Assembly: GCF_013664685.1 (NCBI RefSeq)
Contig: NZ_JAAKDE010000012.1
Span: forward strand, 1-64,000
Reading direction: 5' to 3'
Source: Capillibacterium thermochitinicola
GTDB taxonomy: Bacteria > Bacillota > UBA4882 > UBA10575
Length of the DNA: 64,000 nt
A program made the position numbers and the translations under genes. The number at the start of each line of letters is the position of its first letter. Position 1 is the stretch's first letter. The notes under the pieces are model-generated. The model worked only from the letters and a program-made list of their open reading frames with translations. It had not been told where the DNA came from and made no database searches. Below, piece by piece: positions 41,079-49,697 of this stretch.

Positions 41079-42663
41079 CTTCGGCCTCCTCATCCTCACC
41101 CTTTTCTTCCTGGTCCGGAACATAGCCAAAGGGTTGGCGCTGCGGTTGCGGCCAACCAATCAAGCGGGGGCGGGTCCACAGCGCCCAAACGGGCGCCCTT
41201 ACCAACACATCTTTCAGATCGGCGGGAATGACCGGCATCAACGGGGCCATGTAGGGGACACCGAAGGAACGCAAAGCAGCCAGGTGGAGGAGGGTAAAAA
41301 GCACCCCGGTCAAAATTCCGTAAGCCCCCAGCACCCCGGCGAGAATCGTATAGATTAAGCGGAGGTAGATCCCGGGTCCCAATAACCCCGGCACCACGAA
41401 AGTGGTGATCGCGGTCAAAGCGATGACAATGATCGTAGGTGCCCCCACCAGTCCGGCGGTGACCGCCGCCTCGCCGATGACCAGTGCCCCCACGATACTG
41501 ATGGTCTGTCCAAACGGTCTGGCCAGGCGCACCCCGGCTTCGCGGAGAATCTCAAAGACCAACCCCATCATGACCATCTCGACAACCAAGGGGAAGGGGG
41601 TTCCTTCCGTCGCCGTCGTTAGGGTGAGCAGAAGCGGTGTCGGAATCAATTCCTGGTGGTAAGAGCCTAAAGCGACGAAAAACGCCGGGGCCAGTACCGC
41701 AATGGAAAAAGAGAGGTAGCGGAACCAACGGACCATGGTGGCGTATTGATAGGGGAAATTATAGTCATCCGGGCTTTGGAAAAACTCCACGAATAAAGCG
41801 GGTACTGTAGTGACCACCGGTGTCCCGTCGACAAAGATGGCCACCCGCCCTTCCAAAAGTTTCGCCGCCGCCACATCCGGCCGTTCCGTCGAGGCGATGG
41901 TCGGAAAGAGGGAGTAGGGGGCGTCGGTAATAAACTCGTGAAGATAATTGGCGTCAAGAATAGAATCGATATTAATCCGCTTTAACCTGGTTCTAACCTC
42001 TTCGACCAGTTTCTGGTTGACCACTCCTTTCAGGTAGGCAATGGCGACGGTGGTCTGCGTCCGCTGCCCCAGCTTCAGTTCTTCAATATGGAGCCCGGCT
42101 GTGGCAATCTTCCGCCGCAGGAGCGCGGTGTTGGTCCGGAGGTTCTCGGTAAACCCTTCATGAGGCCCTAAGATAATCTGCTCCGCTTCCGGCTCCCGGA
42201 TTGCCCTTTTTTCCCATCCCTTCGTGGACAGAACCAATGCTTCGCCTCGGCCGTCAACCAGGAGGATGGTATTTCCGGTTAAAAGGGCTTGCACCGTTTG
42301 GCGAAAATTCGTCTCCCGCTGGATTTCACCGACCGCCAGCAAGTTTTCAGCCAGATAGGCCAGGAGATCAATCTCCCCTGGGCCTTTTTCCCAATTGCCA
42401 TCGTTCAAAAGCGGAAGCAAAACATCCCGGTTGACGACCTGCGGATCAACCAGACCGTCAATGAAAAGCAAAGCCCCGGTCCTTCCCGGTCTGGGCCCCA
42501 ACGTTAAACGCCGGACGATCAGATCCGGACTCTTCCCCAGTTCCTGGAAAAAAGCAGTCAGGTTCGCTTCCAGGCTTGGGCTTAAATCCCGGTACGACCG
42601 CGAAGACGGTGCCCTTTTCCGGTGATGGGCAAGGCGCAACTTCCGCCAGAGCATCTCAAACAT
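41068..42663 (-). CDS. gerA: Spore germination protein, GerAA family
   Basis: The 531-residue A subunit has a large cytoplasmic N-domain (about 1-265) including LLFIDGLVDPQVVNRDVLLPLL and GPHEGFTENLRTNTALLRRKI. The region VAIFVDGTPVVTTVPALFVEFFQSPDDYNFPYQYATMVRWFRY leads into about five membrane helices with EGTPFPLVVEMVMMGLVFEILREAGVRLPRP-like text. It heads the gerA-gerC-gerB-small subunit operon. The C-terminal tail is acidic (EDEEAEDDG). The germinant cannot be predicted. Confidence 0.94.
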   Translation of the reverse strand: MFEMLWRKLRLAHHRKRAPSSRSYRDLSPSLEANLTAFFQELGKSPDLIVRRLTLGPRPGRTGALLFIDGLVDPQVVNRDVLLPLLNDGNWEKGPGEIDLLAYLAENLLAVGEIQRETNFRQTVQALLTGNTILLVDGRGEALVLSTKGWEKRAIREPEAEQIILGPHEGFTENLRTNTALLRRKIATAGLHIEELKLGQRTQTTVAIAYLKGVVNQKLVEEVRTRLKRINIDSILDANYLHEFITDAPYSLFPTIASTERPDVAAAKLLEGRVAIFVDGTPVVTTVPALFVEFFQSPDDYNFPYQYATMVRWFRYLSFSIAVLAPAFFVALGSYHQELIPTPLLLTLTTATEGTPFPLVVEMVMMGLVFEILREAGVRLARPFGQTISIVGALVIGEAAVTAGLVGAPTIIVIALTAITTFVVPGLLGPGIYLRLIYTILAGVLGAYGILTGVLFTLLHLAALRSFGVPYMAPLMPVIPADLKDVLVRAPVWALWTRPRLIGWPQPQRQPFGYVPDQEEKGEDEEAEDDG

Positions 42664-42736
42664 CGTCTTCCCCCTTATTTGATCTTAGTATGGGCGGTAA
42701 CTTGGCAAACTAACCGGCAGGGAGGAGGGCAAAAAG

Positions 42737-42757
42737 AAAAACCCCCACCGGGGTTTT
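42737..42757. terminator. Bidirectional hairpin with A/T tracts
   Basis: AAAAACCCC / GGGGTTTTT around a four-base loop, upstream of gerA and downstream of nothing on the plus strand. It may shield the ger operon from readthrough. Confidence 0.55.
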
Positions 42758-42805
42758 TGAACGTTATCTTCTTCCTCTTTCGTCAGGAACCGTGTCCCAT
42801 ATATT

Positions 42806-42840
42806 AAAAAGATCCGGTCTCGCCACGAACCGGATCTTTT
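42806..42840 (-). terminator. Terminator after the DUF554 gene
   Basis: AAAGATCCGGT / ACCGGATCTTT with a loop of about ten bases, 12 bases past the DUF554 stop; the tracts allow action on both strands. Confidence 0.75.
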
Positions 42841-42851
42841 CGGTCTTTTCT

Positions 42852-43589
42852 TTATCCTAAAACCCGTAATCCCTTTTGGACCAGCTCAAACAGGAGCGGT
42901 AGGAAGATGGCTGGGAGGAAGTCCCCCACTTTTATTTTACCGATCTCCAAGAGATTGAAGCCGATCGCCATGATCAAGATCCCGCCCAGCAGCGACATCT
43001 GACTAAGCACTTCCGGGCTCATCGCCGTTTTAACCAAGCCGGCCAGAATGGTCAGGGTACCCTGGTACAGAAAGACCGAAACCGCGGAAAAAAGCACACC
43101 CGGTCCCAGACTGGCCCCAAAAATGACGGCACTGATCCCGTCCAGAATGGATTTGGAAAGCAGGATCTCGATCTTGCCGGTTAAGCCGTCTTCCAGGGCA
43201 CCGACCACGGCCATTGCTCCGACACAATAAACCAGACTGGCGGTGATGAAGCCCCGCGCAAAATTACCACCAAGCCTGCTAAACTTCCGCTCCAAACGTT
43301 TTCCCAACCGCTCCAACCGTTCTTCGATCCGGAAACCGGTCCCGATCATCCCGCCCACCACTAAACAACAGATCATCAGCATTGTAAAACGGCGCTCCAA
43401 ACCGCCTGCCGCCGTGATCTGAAAAAGCTCCTGCAAAGCACCGGACAGGCCAAGCATCACCACGGCCAAGCCGATTCCTTGCATAATCGTTTGCTTCATC
43501 CGCTCCGGGATCCCGTTTTTGAGTAAGAGCCCGCCGCCGGCCCCGACCATAATAGCGATCACATTAATGATTGTTCCTTTTCCGATCAT
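42852..43589 (-). CDS. DUF554 family membrane protein
   Basis: The 245-residue protein has six to seven membrane segments and the DUF554 text: GTIINVIAIMVGAGGGLLLKNGIPERMKQTIMQGIGLAVVMLGL, FITASLVYCVGAMAVVGALEDGL, ILIMAIGFNLLEIGKIKVGDFLPAI. The family (YdfK/YqgA) is thought to transport small solutes but is not characterised. ATG 43589 has GGAGG and begins at the canonical N-terminus; the upstream frame is not conserved-looking. Confidence 0.9.
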   Translation of the reverse strand: MIGKGTIINVIAIMVGAGGGLLLKNGIPERMKQTIMQGIGLAVVMLGLSGALQELFQITAAGGLERRFTMLMICCLVVGGMIGTGFRIEERLERLGKRLERKFSRLGGNFARGFITASLVYCVGAMAVVGALEDGLTGKIEILLSKSILDGISAVIFGASLGPGVLFSAVSVFLYQGTLTILAGLVKTAMSPEVLSQMSLLGGILIMAIGFNLLEIGKIKVGDFLPAIFLPLLFELVQKGLRVLG

Positions 43590-43708
43590 TACCCAGCCTC
43601 CGTTTTTGTTGCTTTGGCTTGTATCTGGTTCCACTTTAAAACGAGAAAACCGGAAACCAAAACCGGCTTCCGGAAGATAGGTAAGAACAAACACCGCTTT
43701 CCTGACCT

Positions 43709-44152
43709 TTATCCGGCCGCCGGGTAGTGAACCGCGGTGATCCGGTAGTAAAAGGTACCCCCCGGGGCTTCCACCTGCACTTCATCCCCAATCGCCTTTA
43801 AAAACAGGGCTTTTCCCACCGGCGAAAGGGGGGAGATGCCGTTTTCGCCCGGCAGTTCGCCAAGGGGAGAAATAAGTTGAAAAGCCATTTTTTCGTTGGT
43901 TTTTAGGTCTACCACTTCAACACGACTACCAATAATCACCAGAGGGAAAGCCCCCGGGTTGTTCAGTAAGTGTGCTTCTTGAACGAGACCTTCCAGCTTT
44001 TTTATGTATTCCGCCACGATCGCTTCGACTTTCTCCCGTTCCGGAGAAGCGGGGAAAAATTCCTCAATAAAACCGGCACTTTGCTCTTCCACCGCTACCA
44101 AGTGCGCGACTAAAGCTTCTCTAATCTCGTCCAACAAGACACTTTTGCCCAT
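43709..44152 (-). CDS. GreA/GreB-family elongation-factor-like protein
   Basis: The 147-residue protein has an N-terminal helical region (about 1-65) and a Gre C-terminal FKBP-like domain: VVIIGSRVEVVDLKTNEKMAFQLISPLGELPGENGISPLSPVGKALFLKAIGDEVQVEAPGGTFYYRI. The domain binds RNA polymerase; the N-terminal helices are shorter than the GreA coiled coil and lack an obvious acidic tip, so transcript-cleavage activity is not assured. Rnk-like or Gre-factor-homologue roles are alternatives. It is monocistronic by position between DUF554 and the LiaF-like gene. Confidence 0.75.
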   Translation of the reverse strand: MGKSVLLDEIREALVAHLVAVEEQSAGFIEEFFPASPEREKVEAIVAEYIKKLEGLVQEAHLLNNPGAFPLVIIGSRVEVVDLKTNEKMAFQLISPLGELPGENGISPLSPVGKALFLKAIGDEVQVEAPGGTFYYRITAVHYPAAG

Positions 44153-44218
44153 CACCTTTCCTCCTTAAATTCATATATACTGATTATCCTTGCCAATGGA
44201 TAAGTCCTCCCGGACCAG

Positions 44219-44737
44219 TTATTCTTCTTTAAATGCCAAACTGCCAAAGACCACATTCACCTCGACCAGGATCCTGCCACTGTTCTCCGTCGGCTCGCCC
44301 GCCCGGTAAGTATACTCACCCATGGTAATCTGATTACCGTCGGGCAGCCTCACTCCCGAAAAGGCCGCATTAACCTTGATGGTGAGCGGCATATCCCGTT
44401 TCATCTTGAGCACGCCTTCCCCAAAAACCACATTAACCGTAATGCGCTGGCCTTGGGGCTGAGACGGGAGGGTGGTCAGATCAAGGAGCCCACGCCCGAA
44501 AATCACGTTGTACTCACCCTGTTTGTCCAGGACAAAATCCCGGTTGTCGAAGAGCACGGTGTTTTTTTCGCCCCGCCAGGGCGACCCGTTAAATAACATA
44601 CTCAGGCCGATATAAATAAGCAAAAGTGCAAACCCGATTCGAAACAAAGAGACGTTGATATGGAAAACTGTTTTGAAGACCGCGAACAAACCAAGGATAA
44701 TTAGGAAAACACCCCAAAACACACCGTTTAAAGACAT
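44219..44737 (-). CDS. LiaF-like membrane protein
   Basis: The 172-residue protein has two N-terminal membrane helices (about 5-20 and 28-47, DUF5668-like). A beta-rich C-domain follows with the repeating NVVFGEGVLKMKRDMPLTIKVNAAFSGVRLPDG... VNVVFGSLAF text of the LiaF/cell-wall-active-antibiotic-response domain. LiaF modulates envelope stress signalling. ATG 44737 is chosen since the first ATG directly abuts the AGGAG. It lies downstream of the ECF sigma and anti-sigma genes, in keeping with an envelope-stress module. Confidence 0.75.
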   Translation of the reverse strand: MSLNGVFWGVFLIILGLFAVFKTVFHINVSLFRIGFALLLIYIGLSMLFNGSPWRGEKNTVLFDNRDFVLDKQGEYNVIFGRGLLDLTTLPSQPQGQRITVNVVFGEGVLKMKRDMPLTIKVNAAFSGVRLPDGNQITMGEYTYRAGEPTENSGRILVEVNVVFGSLAFKEE

Positions 44738-44864
44738 ACTAACTCTCATCTCCTTTCACCTCCTGATTGCGCCCTTTTAACCAGTAGTTAATCGTACTGG
44801 GAGTCACCTTTTTCTTGGCCGCCGCATAAACTAATCCTTGTAGTTCAAAAAGGAGGTTTGATTG

Positions 44865-44993
44865 ATGCAGAATAATGGGGTTGAAAAACTAATTAAACAT
44901 CTAATCCTCAGCGGGGACACCTCGGGTTTACGCGAACTAATTACGAACTCTTTCGGGAAAGAGCATAAGGAAAATTCCGTGCCGAAGCGGTAA
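44865..44993 (+). CDS. Candidate small protein, 42 residues
   Basis: The ATG follows AAAAAGGAGG at 9 bases. The frame encodes a soluble, mostly helical peptide beginning MQNNGVEKLIKHLILSGD and ending NSVPKR. It is antisense to the last 53 bases of the anti-sigma gene. No promoter or terminator was recognised. Chance occurrence remains possible; the ribosome site is the main support. Confidence 0.3.
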   Translation: MQNNGVEKLIKHLILSGDTSGLRELITNSFGKEHKENSVPKR

Positions 44994-45411
44994 ACCCCGA
45001 TTGCACTTTTCCTTCTTGCCGTACGACATAGGCCAAGAAAAACCAGACGGGAAGCAGAAAGCCCACCAAGAGACTGGCCAGTAACCAAAAGCTTCCTACC
45101 AGTCCAGGCGCGTACTTGCCGGTTTCCGTCGCATTCATTACCCGGTCCGCCGCGATAAAAATATAGACATGAAGCAGACAGGTGAGGCTTCCGGAAAGAC
45201 AAAGCCGCCTGCAACGGCGTCGTCTTTCCTCCCGCTGGATCCTGAGGATGATCCCCTCCACCAGACCGGAGGGGACTTCCTTTTTTACCCAACCGCAAGC
45301 CTCGGCGAGCGGGGTAAACTTATCAGGACGTTGCAGCCGGTGAAGATTGGCCAAAAGCAGATCGACTTGGTCATTTTTCCCTTGTTCAAGCCCGTGGTCG
45401 CGTTTCTGCAT
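44941..45411 (-). CDS. Putative membrane anti-sigma factor
   Basis: The 156-residue protein has an N-terminal soluble part (about 1-60, with a pattern LLLANLHRLQRPDKFTPL) and two or three membrane segments (about 72-90 and 105-128). It overlaps the end of the upstream ECF sigma gene by 26 bases, the usual layout for a cognate membrane anti-sigma. No zinc-binding HxxxCxxC motif is seen, so it is not a ZAS-type anti-sigma. The call rests on context more than on sequence. Confidence 0.55.
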   Translation of the reverse strand: MQKRDHGLEQGKNDQVDLLLANLHRLQRPDKFTPLAEACGWVKKEVPSGLVEGIILRIQREERRRRCRRLCLSGSLTCLLHVYIFIAADRVMNATETGKYAPGLVGSFWLLASLLVGFLLPVWFFLAYVVRQEGKVQSGFTASARNFPYALSRKSS

Positions 45412-46066
45412 CTCGCAACCCCCATTTTTTAATGATCAGTTGGCGCAACCGCTCTTTTCCGCGGTGTAAATCAGCCCGGATCGAGCCTAAAGGGCGACGG
45501 GTGACCGCGGCGATCTCCCGGTAGGAGAGACCCTGAAAATAATAGAGGATCAATACGGCGCGCTGTCGAAACGACAAACGGGATAAAGCCTGGTGCAAGT
45601 CTTCCTCTTTGTCGCGCTTGATCACCAATTCCAAGGGGTCGTTCTCCGGTCCTTTCGGAAGCTCACCGCCGGTCTCTTCCAAGACAACCAGATCTTCCTG
45701 CCGCTTTTTTTTCCGTAAAAAATCCAGAGCCGTATGGTAAGCAATCCGGTATAACCAGGTCCAAAGGGTGGAGTCCCCACGGAAAGACGGCAAACCCTTC
45801 CAAGCCTTAACAAAGGTTTCCTGGGTGAGTTCCTGCGCTTGGTCTTCATCGCGGAGCATCCCTAAAAGCAGATGGTACACTTTGGCCTTATGCAACTCGA
45901 CCAAAGACCGGAAGGCTTCCTCATCACGGGCTTTCGCCTTCCTGATTAACAGGGCTTCCTTCTGATCTGTTCCGGCCTTTGCCTGCCCGGCGGGTGTGGC
46001 CAAAACCAAGGATTTCCGCCGGAGTGTGGAGTTAAGCAGTCGGTTAAGGATCTTTTTTTTGCGCAA
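45386..46066 (-). CDS. ECF-type RNA polymerase sigma factor
   Basis: The 226-residue sigma-70 family factor has region 2 (about 38-110: RKAKARDEEAFRSLVELHKAKVYHLLLGMLRDEDQAQELTQETFVKAWKGLPSFRGDSTLWTWLYRIAYHTALDFLRK) and region 4 (about 150-205: LSRLSFRQRAVLILYYFQGLSYREIAAVTRRPLGSIRADLHRGKERLRQLI). A basic N-terminal extension of about 35 residues precedes region 2. TTG 46066 has GGGGG at 7 bases. It is coupled to a membrane protein and followed by a LiaF-like gene, suggesting response to envelope stress. Confidence 0.9.
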   Translation of the reverse strand: MRKKKILNRLLNSTLRRKSLVLATPAGQAKAGTDQKEALLIRKAKARDEEAFRSLVELHKAKVYHLLLGMLRDEDQAQELTQETFVKAWKGLPSFRGDSTLWTWLYRIAYHTALDFLRKKKRQEDLVVLEETGGELPKGPENDPLELVIKRDKEEDLHQALSRLSFRQRAVLILYYFQGLSYREIAAVTRRPLGSIRADLHRGKERLRQLIIKKWGLRDAETRPRA

Positions 46067-46144
46067 ACAGACGCCCCCTTAGACCTCTCTTCCCTTGTTC
46101 CTTCTCTCCCCGCGCTGGAAATCCTTCTTCACTCCCTCTTTTCC

Positions 46145-46183
46145 CAAAAAATAAAAATAGTGGTTGGCTCTATCCCAACCACT
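46145..46183 (-). terminator. Terminator after murJ
   Basis: On the minus strand AGTGGTTGG / CCAACCACT is followed by an A/T tract ATTTTTATTTTTTGG, about 24 bases past the murJ stop. Confidence 0.8.
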
Positions 46184-46206
46184 CCCCACGCGGGTCCTCC
46201 CGTTAC

Positions 46207-47782
46207 TTAGCCGTTTTTCCGAATTATTTTCTCTATCAGCTTAACCTCTTCCATGCGTAAAACAGCCGCCAACGCCAGATAAAAGATGACACCAATCCCA
46301 ATCCCACCCATCACTTGGAGCAGGCGGAACAGGTTGACGGTAAGTCCCATTCCGGCCAAGAACCGGTTCCAAAACGGTAAAAACAACCGGATGACCACGG
46401 ACATCCCGAGTCCCGCCAGGATGGATTGCAGGCCGGTTTTGATCAGTTTCCCGCTGCGGAGACCGCCGACCTTTCGCCGCAAAAGAAAGAAAGAGAGCAA
46501 CATATTGGCAACCCCCATCAAGGAAAAGGAAAGGGCCAAACCGCCATGTTGCAACGGAGTATATTTTAAGAACAGAAAGTTCAGGCCGATACTTAACAGC
46601 ACGGTGACCAGGGAGACTTTCACCGGTGTAACGGTATCTTTCAGGGCATAAAAACCGCGGGGCAAGATCTGAATCACCCCATGGGCAAACAAGCCCAAAC
46701 TGTAGAAGAACAAGGCATAGGCGGTCAGCTCCGACTGGAGGGGGGTAAACTCGCCCCTTTCGTAAAGTAAACGGATGATCTCCGTCCGCATGCTGATAAA
46801 ACCAAAGGCGGACGGGATAGTAATAAAGAGGATCACCCGGATGCCCAAAATAAGATTCTCTTTAAACTCCGTCCATTTGCCAACGGCAGTCAGCTGCGAC
46901 AAGGTGGGGAAGAAAGCGGTGGAGACCGCGGAGGCAAAGATTCCCAATGGAAGCAAGACCAGCCTCTGGGCTAAACGGAGATAAGTGATGCTTCCTTCCG
47001 GCAACGCCGAAGCCATATTGGTGGTTACCCAAATGTTCAGTTGGGTGGCGGACAGCCCCAAAATGGCCGGGACCATCAGCCGGATCATTTTTTTATACCC
47101 CGGGTGTTGCAGGTTTATATAAAATGGGTTGTAACCGCTGATTTTTTTCACGGCAAAGGCTTGGGTCAGAAAGTTGGTAATCGCCCCCGCCACCACCCCA
47201 AAGGCCATTCCTTTAATCCCGAAACGGGGTCCCAAAAACCAGGCGCCCAAGATAATCCCCACGTTATATAAGATGGGCCCAAAGGCCGGAATAAAAAACC
47301 GTTGGTAGGAATTGAGGACCCCGCCCATCAAGCCGGCTAAAGCCGTAAAAAAGACGGCCGGAAACATCATCCTGGTCAGTTCCACCAGGAGCTCCAGTTT
47401 GCCTTCTTTCATTTGGTAAGCCTGCAGGGGAGCGAGCTGACGGGCAAAGACCATTCCCAGCAGCGAAAAGCAGGCCAGCAGAATGATGGTCACGTTCAAA
47501 AAGGTACTGGCCATCTTCCACCCCTCGGTTTCCTCCCCCTTGGCCAAGTATTCCGAAAAGAGGGGAATAAAGGCGGCCGACAAGGCCCCCCCCCACCAAA
47601 AGATAGTACATAAAGTCCGGAATAATAAACGCGGCAAAAAAGGGGTCCGTTTCGGCACGGGTAAATAAATTGGCGGTGAGGGCTTCCCGGACAAAACCCA
47701 ATAAACGACTGAACAGGATCATCCCGGAGATCATCCCGGCGGCCCGGGCCAGTTGCCCCGATGAAACAGGTGTTGTCTTCAA
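46207..47782 (-). CDS. murJ: Lipid II flippase MurJ, frameshifted
   Basis: MurJ moves lipid II across the membrane for peptidoglycan synthesis. The start (TTG 47782, GGAAGG upstream) reads MKTTPVSSGQLARAAGMISGMILFSRLLGFVREALTANLF through PDFMYYLLVGG. The remaining frame continues ALSAAFIPLFSEYLAKGEETEGWKMASTFLN with the MVF-family helices to the end. They join at nine C (47586-47594, plus strand); eight would restore one protein of about 525 residues with 13-14 membrane helices. A break in this normally essential gene suggests a sequence error. Confidence 0.9.
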
Positions 47783-47884
47783 TTTCCATATCCTTCCTTA
47801 CTAAAATCTATCTCTATCTCTCCAAACATTCCCTGTGCTTGTGAAAACTCCTTCCTTTCGTAAAACAAGGAAACGAAAACTTTA

Positions 47885-47920
47885 GCAAAAAACCCCATAC
47901 CTAAATAAGGCTAGGGGTTG
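47885..47920 (-). terminator. Terminator overlapping the end of the 90-residue ORF
   Basis: On the minus strand AACCCCTA ... TATGGGGTT with a T6 tail overlaps the last codons and stop of the small membrane protein gene. Confidence 0.65.
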
Positions 47921-48183
47921 TAACGACGTTTTAAAATTGGCATCCCTTCAAAAAGGATCCGTTTGGCCCGTTCGGTCTCAATCTCCCAGAAAACCATAAC
48001 CCCATGGCTGGCCCGGTCGTTACGCCCACCGGTCCGGGCGAGGGTGGGGTGGGCTTTCGGCCGGAGAAAATAATGCAAACCGAAGGCGGTAAAAGCTAAA
48101 GTTAAGATGATCAGCAAGTTTAAACACAAGAAGTTTTTGACGACCGCCGGAGGAATCCGCACCGGATGCCGGTTAGCTCCCAT
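47911..48183 (-). CDS. Small membrane protein of unknown function
   Basis: The 90-residue protein has a basic N-terminus, one membrane helix (about 19-39, NLLIILTLAFTAFGLHYFL) and a charged C-terminal half ending LKRRYNP. I do not recognise a family. ATG 48183 follows GGGGGGG; a GTG two codons upstream is an alternative. It is flanked by gpr and murJ genes and has its own terminator. Confidence 0.5.
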   Translation of the reverse strand: MGANRHPVRIPPAVVKNFLCLNLLIILTLAFTAFGLHYFLRPKAHPTLARTGGRNDRASHGVMVFWEIETERAKRILFEGMPILKRRYNP

Positions 48184-48243
48184 GGCCACCCCCCCTATCC
48201 CTTTATTCTATGTAAGCCGGGGAGGTGTTATACGTCTTGCTTC

Positions 48244-49203
48244 TTACTCCAGGTAGCGGAAGACCTCTTCGGCGGTGACCCCCGGGTGCAAAGCAATATT
48301 GATCGCTCCCGCCAACGCCCGGGCAATATCGTTGATCAGCACGTCAATCTCCTTCGGTGTCACGATGAGATCCTGGAAATAGGGGGAAAGCACCCGGTCA
48401 ATGACCTCTTTCCGGTACGCCTGCATTGAAGGCCCACCCATACTAGTAATTTGCTCAAGGGCGTCGTGGATAATTGTCCGGGCTTCGACCACCGTTGGGA
48501 CACCAACCGCGATCACCGGTACCCCCAAGGATTCGTAGGTTAGTCCCAGCCGGTGGTTTCCCACCCCAGACCCGGGATTGATGCCGGTGTTGGCAATCTG
48601 GACCGTGCTCCCCATCCGCTCCGTGCTCCGGGAGGCCAGCGCATCAATGACCAGGAGGAAAGCGGGTTTCACCCGCTGGACAATTCCGGCAACGATCTCT
48701 TTGGTTTCGATGCCGGTGATCCCTAAAACACCCGGCGAAACGGCACAGACCGGGCGCAGACCGCCGCGTTTTTCCGGCGGGGCACTCTCAAAGAGATGCC
48801 TGGTCACCAGGATCTTCTCCACCACTTTGGGACCGAGGGCGTCCGGGGTGGCGTTCCAGTTCCCCAAACCCACAACTAAACAGCTGGCTTCGTCACTTAG
48901 CCTAAAACCGCTAATGAAGGTGCGGAGCTCTGCCGCGATCACCTGAGCGACCTCTTCCAGCTCATCCTTATCCCGCCCGCGCAAGGCCGGGGATTCGACC
49001 GTCACATAATAGCCTGGTTTTTTCCCTAAAGCTTGACTGGCTTCGGGGGTTTGGATGATCACCCGGGTAATCTTTGTTGTCCCTTTCTCTTCGGTGTAAG
49101 ATTCGACTCCCGGTACGGAAGAGCCACTTGTTCCCGCCACGAGCTGGTGGGTCTCCATTGCCAGGTCGGTGCGGATCTCGCCCAGGGTCTGTGCATAACT
49201 CAT
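48244..49203 (-). CDS. gpr: Germination protease GPR
   Basis: GPR degrades small acid-soluble spore proteins when spores germinate. The 319-residue zymogen contains RTDLAMETHQL near the propeptide cleavage region, CLVVGLGNWNATPDALGPKVVEKILVTRHLFE, LLVIDALASRSTERMGSTVQIANTGINPGSGVGNHRLGLTYESLGVPVIAVGVPTVVEA, all hallmarks of family M63/A25. The N-terminus is short compared with Bacillus GPR. ATG 49203 has AGGAGG. Its position beside rpsT and the comEC-holA block matches Bacillus gene order. Confidence 0.96.
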   Translation of the reverse strand: MSYAQTLGEIRTDLAMETHQLVAGTSGSSVPGVESYTEEKGTTKITRVIIQTPEASQALGKKPGYYVTVESPALRGRDKDELEEVAQVIAAELRTFISGFRLSDEASCLVVGLGNWNATPDALGPKVVEKILVTRHLFESAPPEKRGGLRPVCAVSPGVLGITGIETKEIVAGIVQRVKPAFLLVIDALASRSTERMGSTVQIANTGINPGSGVGNHRLGLTYESLGVPVIAVGVPTVVEARTIIHDALEQITSMGGPSMQAYRKEVIDRVLSPYFQDLIVTPKEIDVLINDIARALAGAINIALHPGVTAEEVFRYLE

Positions 49204-49228
49204 TTAACCGGCCTCCTTTGCCCTACGT

Positions 49229-49555
49229 TTATCTCAGTTCCGTCGGGACGATGGCATCAATCACCCCGATGACTGCGGATGCCAACAAGGCACCGATGAT
49301 CGACACTTCCATCGAGGCCACGATGAACTGGGTCAGATAAATAACAACCGCCGCGGTGAAGAAGCCGACCAGCCCCCGCCCTTGAGGGGAAACTTCCCGG
49401 CCGAAAAGACTTTCGACAATATAACCGAGGACCGAGATCACCACGGCGGCAATTAACGCCCCAACAAAGCCTCCCACTTTAAACCCTGGAACCAGAAAGC
49501 TAACAAACAACAAGACTAAAGCGGAGACCACAAAGCGAACTACTGCCCCAATCAT
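49229..49555 (-). CDS. Phage-holin-family/YvlD-like membrane protein
   Basis: The 108-residue protein has four hydrophobic helices: VVRFVVSALVLLFVSFLVPGFKVGGFVGALIAAVVISVLGYIVESLFG, then two further segments. This pattern is the four-helix membrane family often named phage holin family or YvlD; no lytic role is implied outside phages. ATG 49555 follows GGGAGG. It is upstream of gpr by 25 bases and may be co-transcribed, but its link to sporulation is not shown. Confidence 0.75.
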   Translation of the reverse strand: MIGAVVRFVVSALVLLFVSFLVPGFKVGGFVGALIAAVVISVLGYIVESLFGREVSPQGRGLVGFFTAAVVIYLTQFIVASMEVSIIGALLASAVIGVIDAIVPTELR

Positions 49556-49633
49556 AGAACTACCTCCCTTTTCGAATTCTTATTGTTATCCTCCCCCGGC
49601 GTCAGGCAAATTATGCTGAAATCAAGAAAGACC

Positions 49634-49662
49634 TTGCATTCGTTGGCGAAAAAGGGTAAAAT
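49634..49662 (+). promoter_or_regulatory. Promoter of rpsT
   Basis: TTGCAT and TAAAAT are separated by 17 bases, 35 bases upstream of the rpsT start codon. Confidence 0.65.
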
Positions 49663-49697
49663 ATAGTGAGCCGAAGGAATAGTGGGAGGTGAACTTG

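Noticed and set aside
44831-45298. 155-codon minus-strand frame overlapping the anti-sigma gene
   Set aside because: It is in another phase of the anti-sigma coding sequence, has no membrane pattern or family match, and the 45411 start is coupled to the sigma gene.
49229-49555. Phage holin as evidence for a prophage
   Set aside because: The four-helix family occurs widely on chromosomes and no other phage gene lies nearby.
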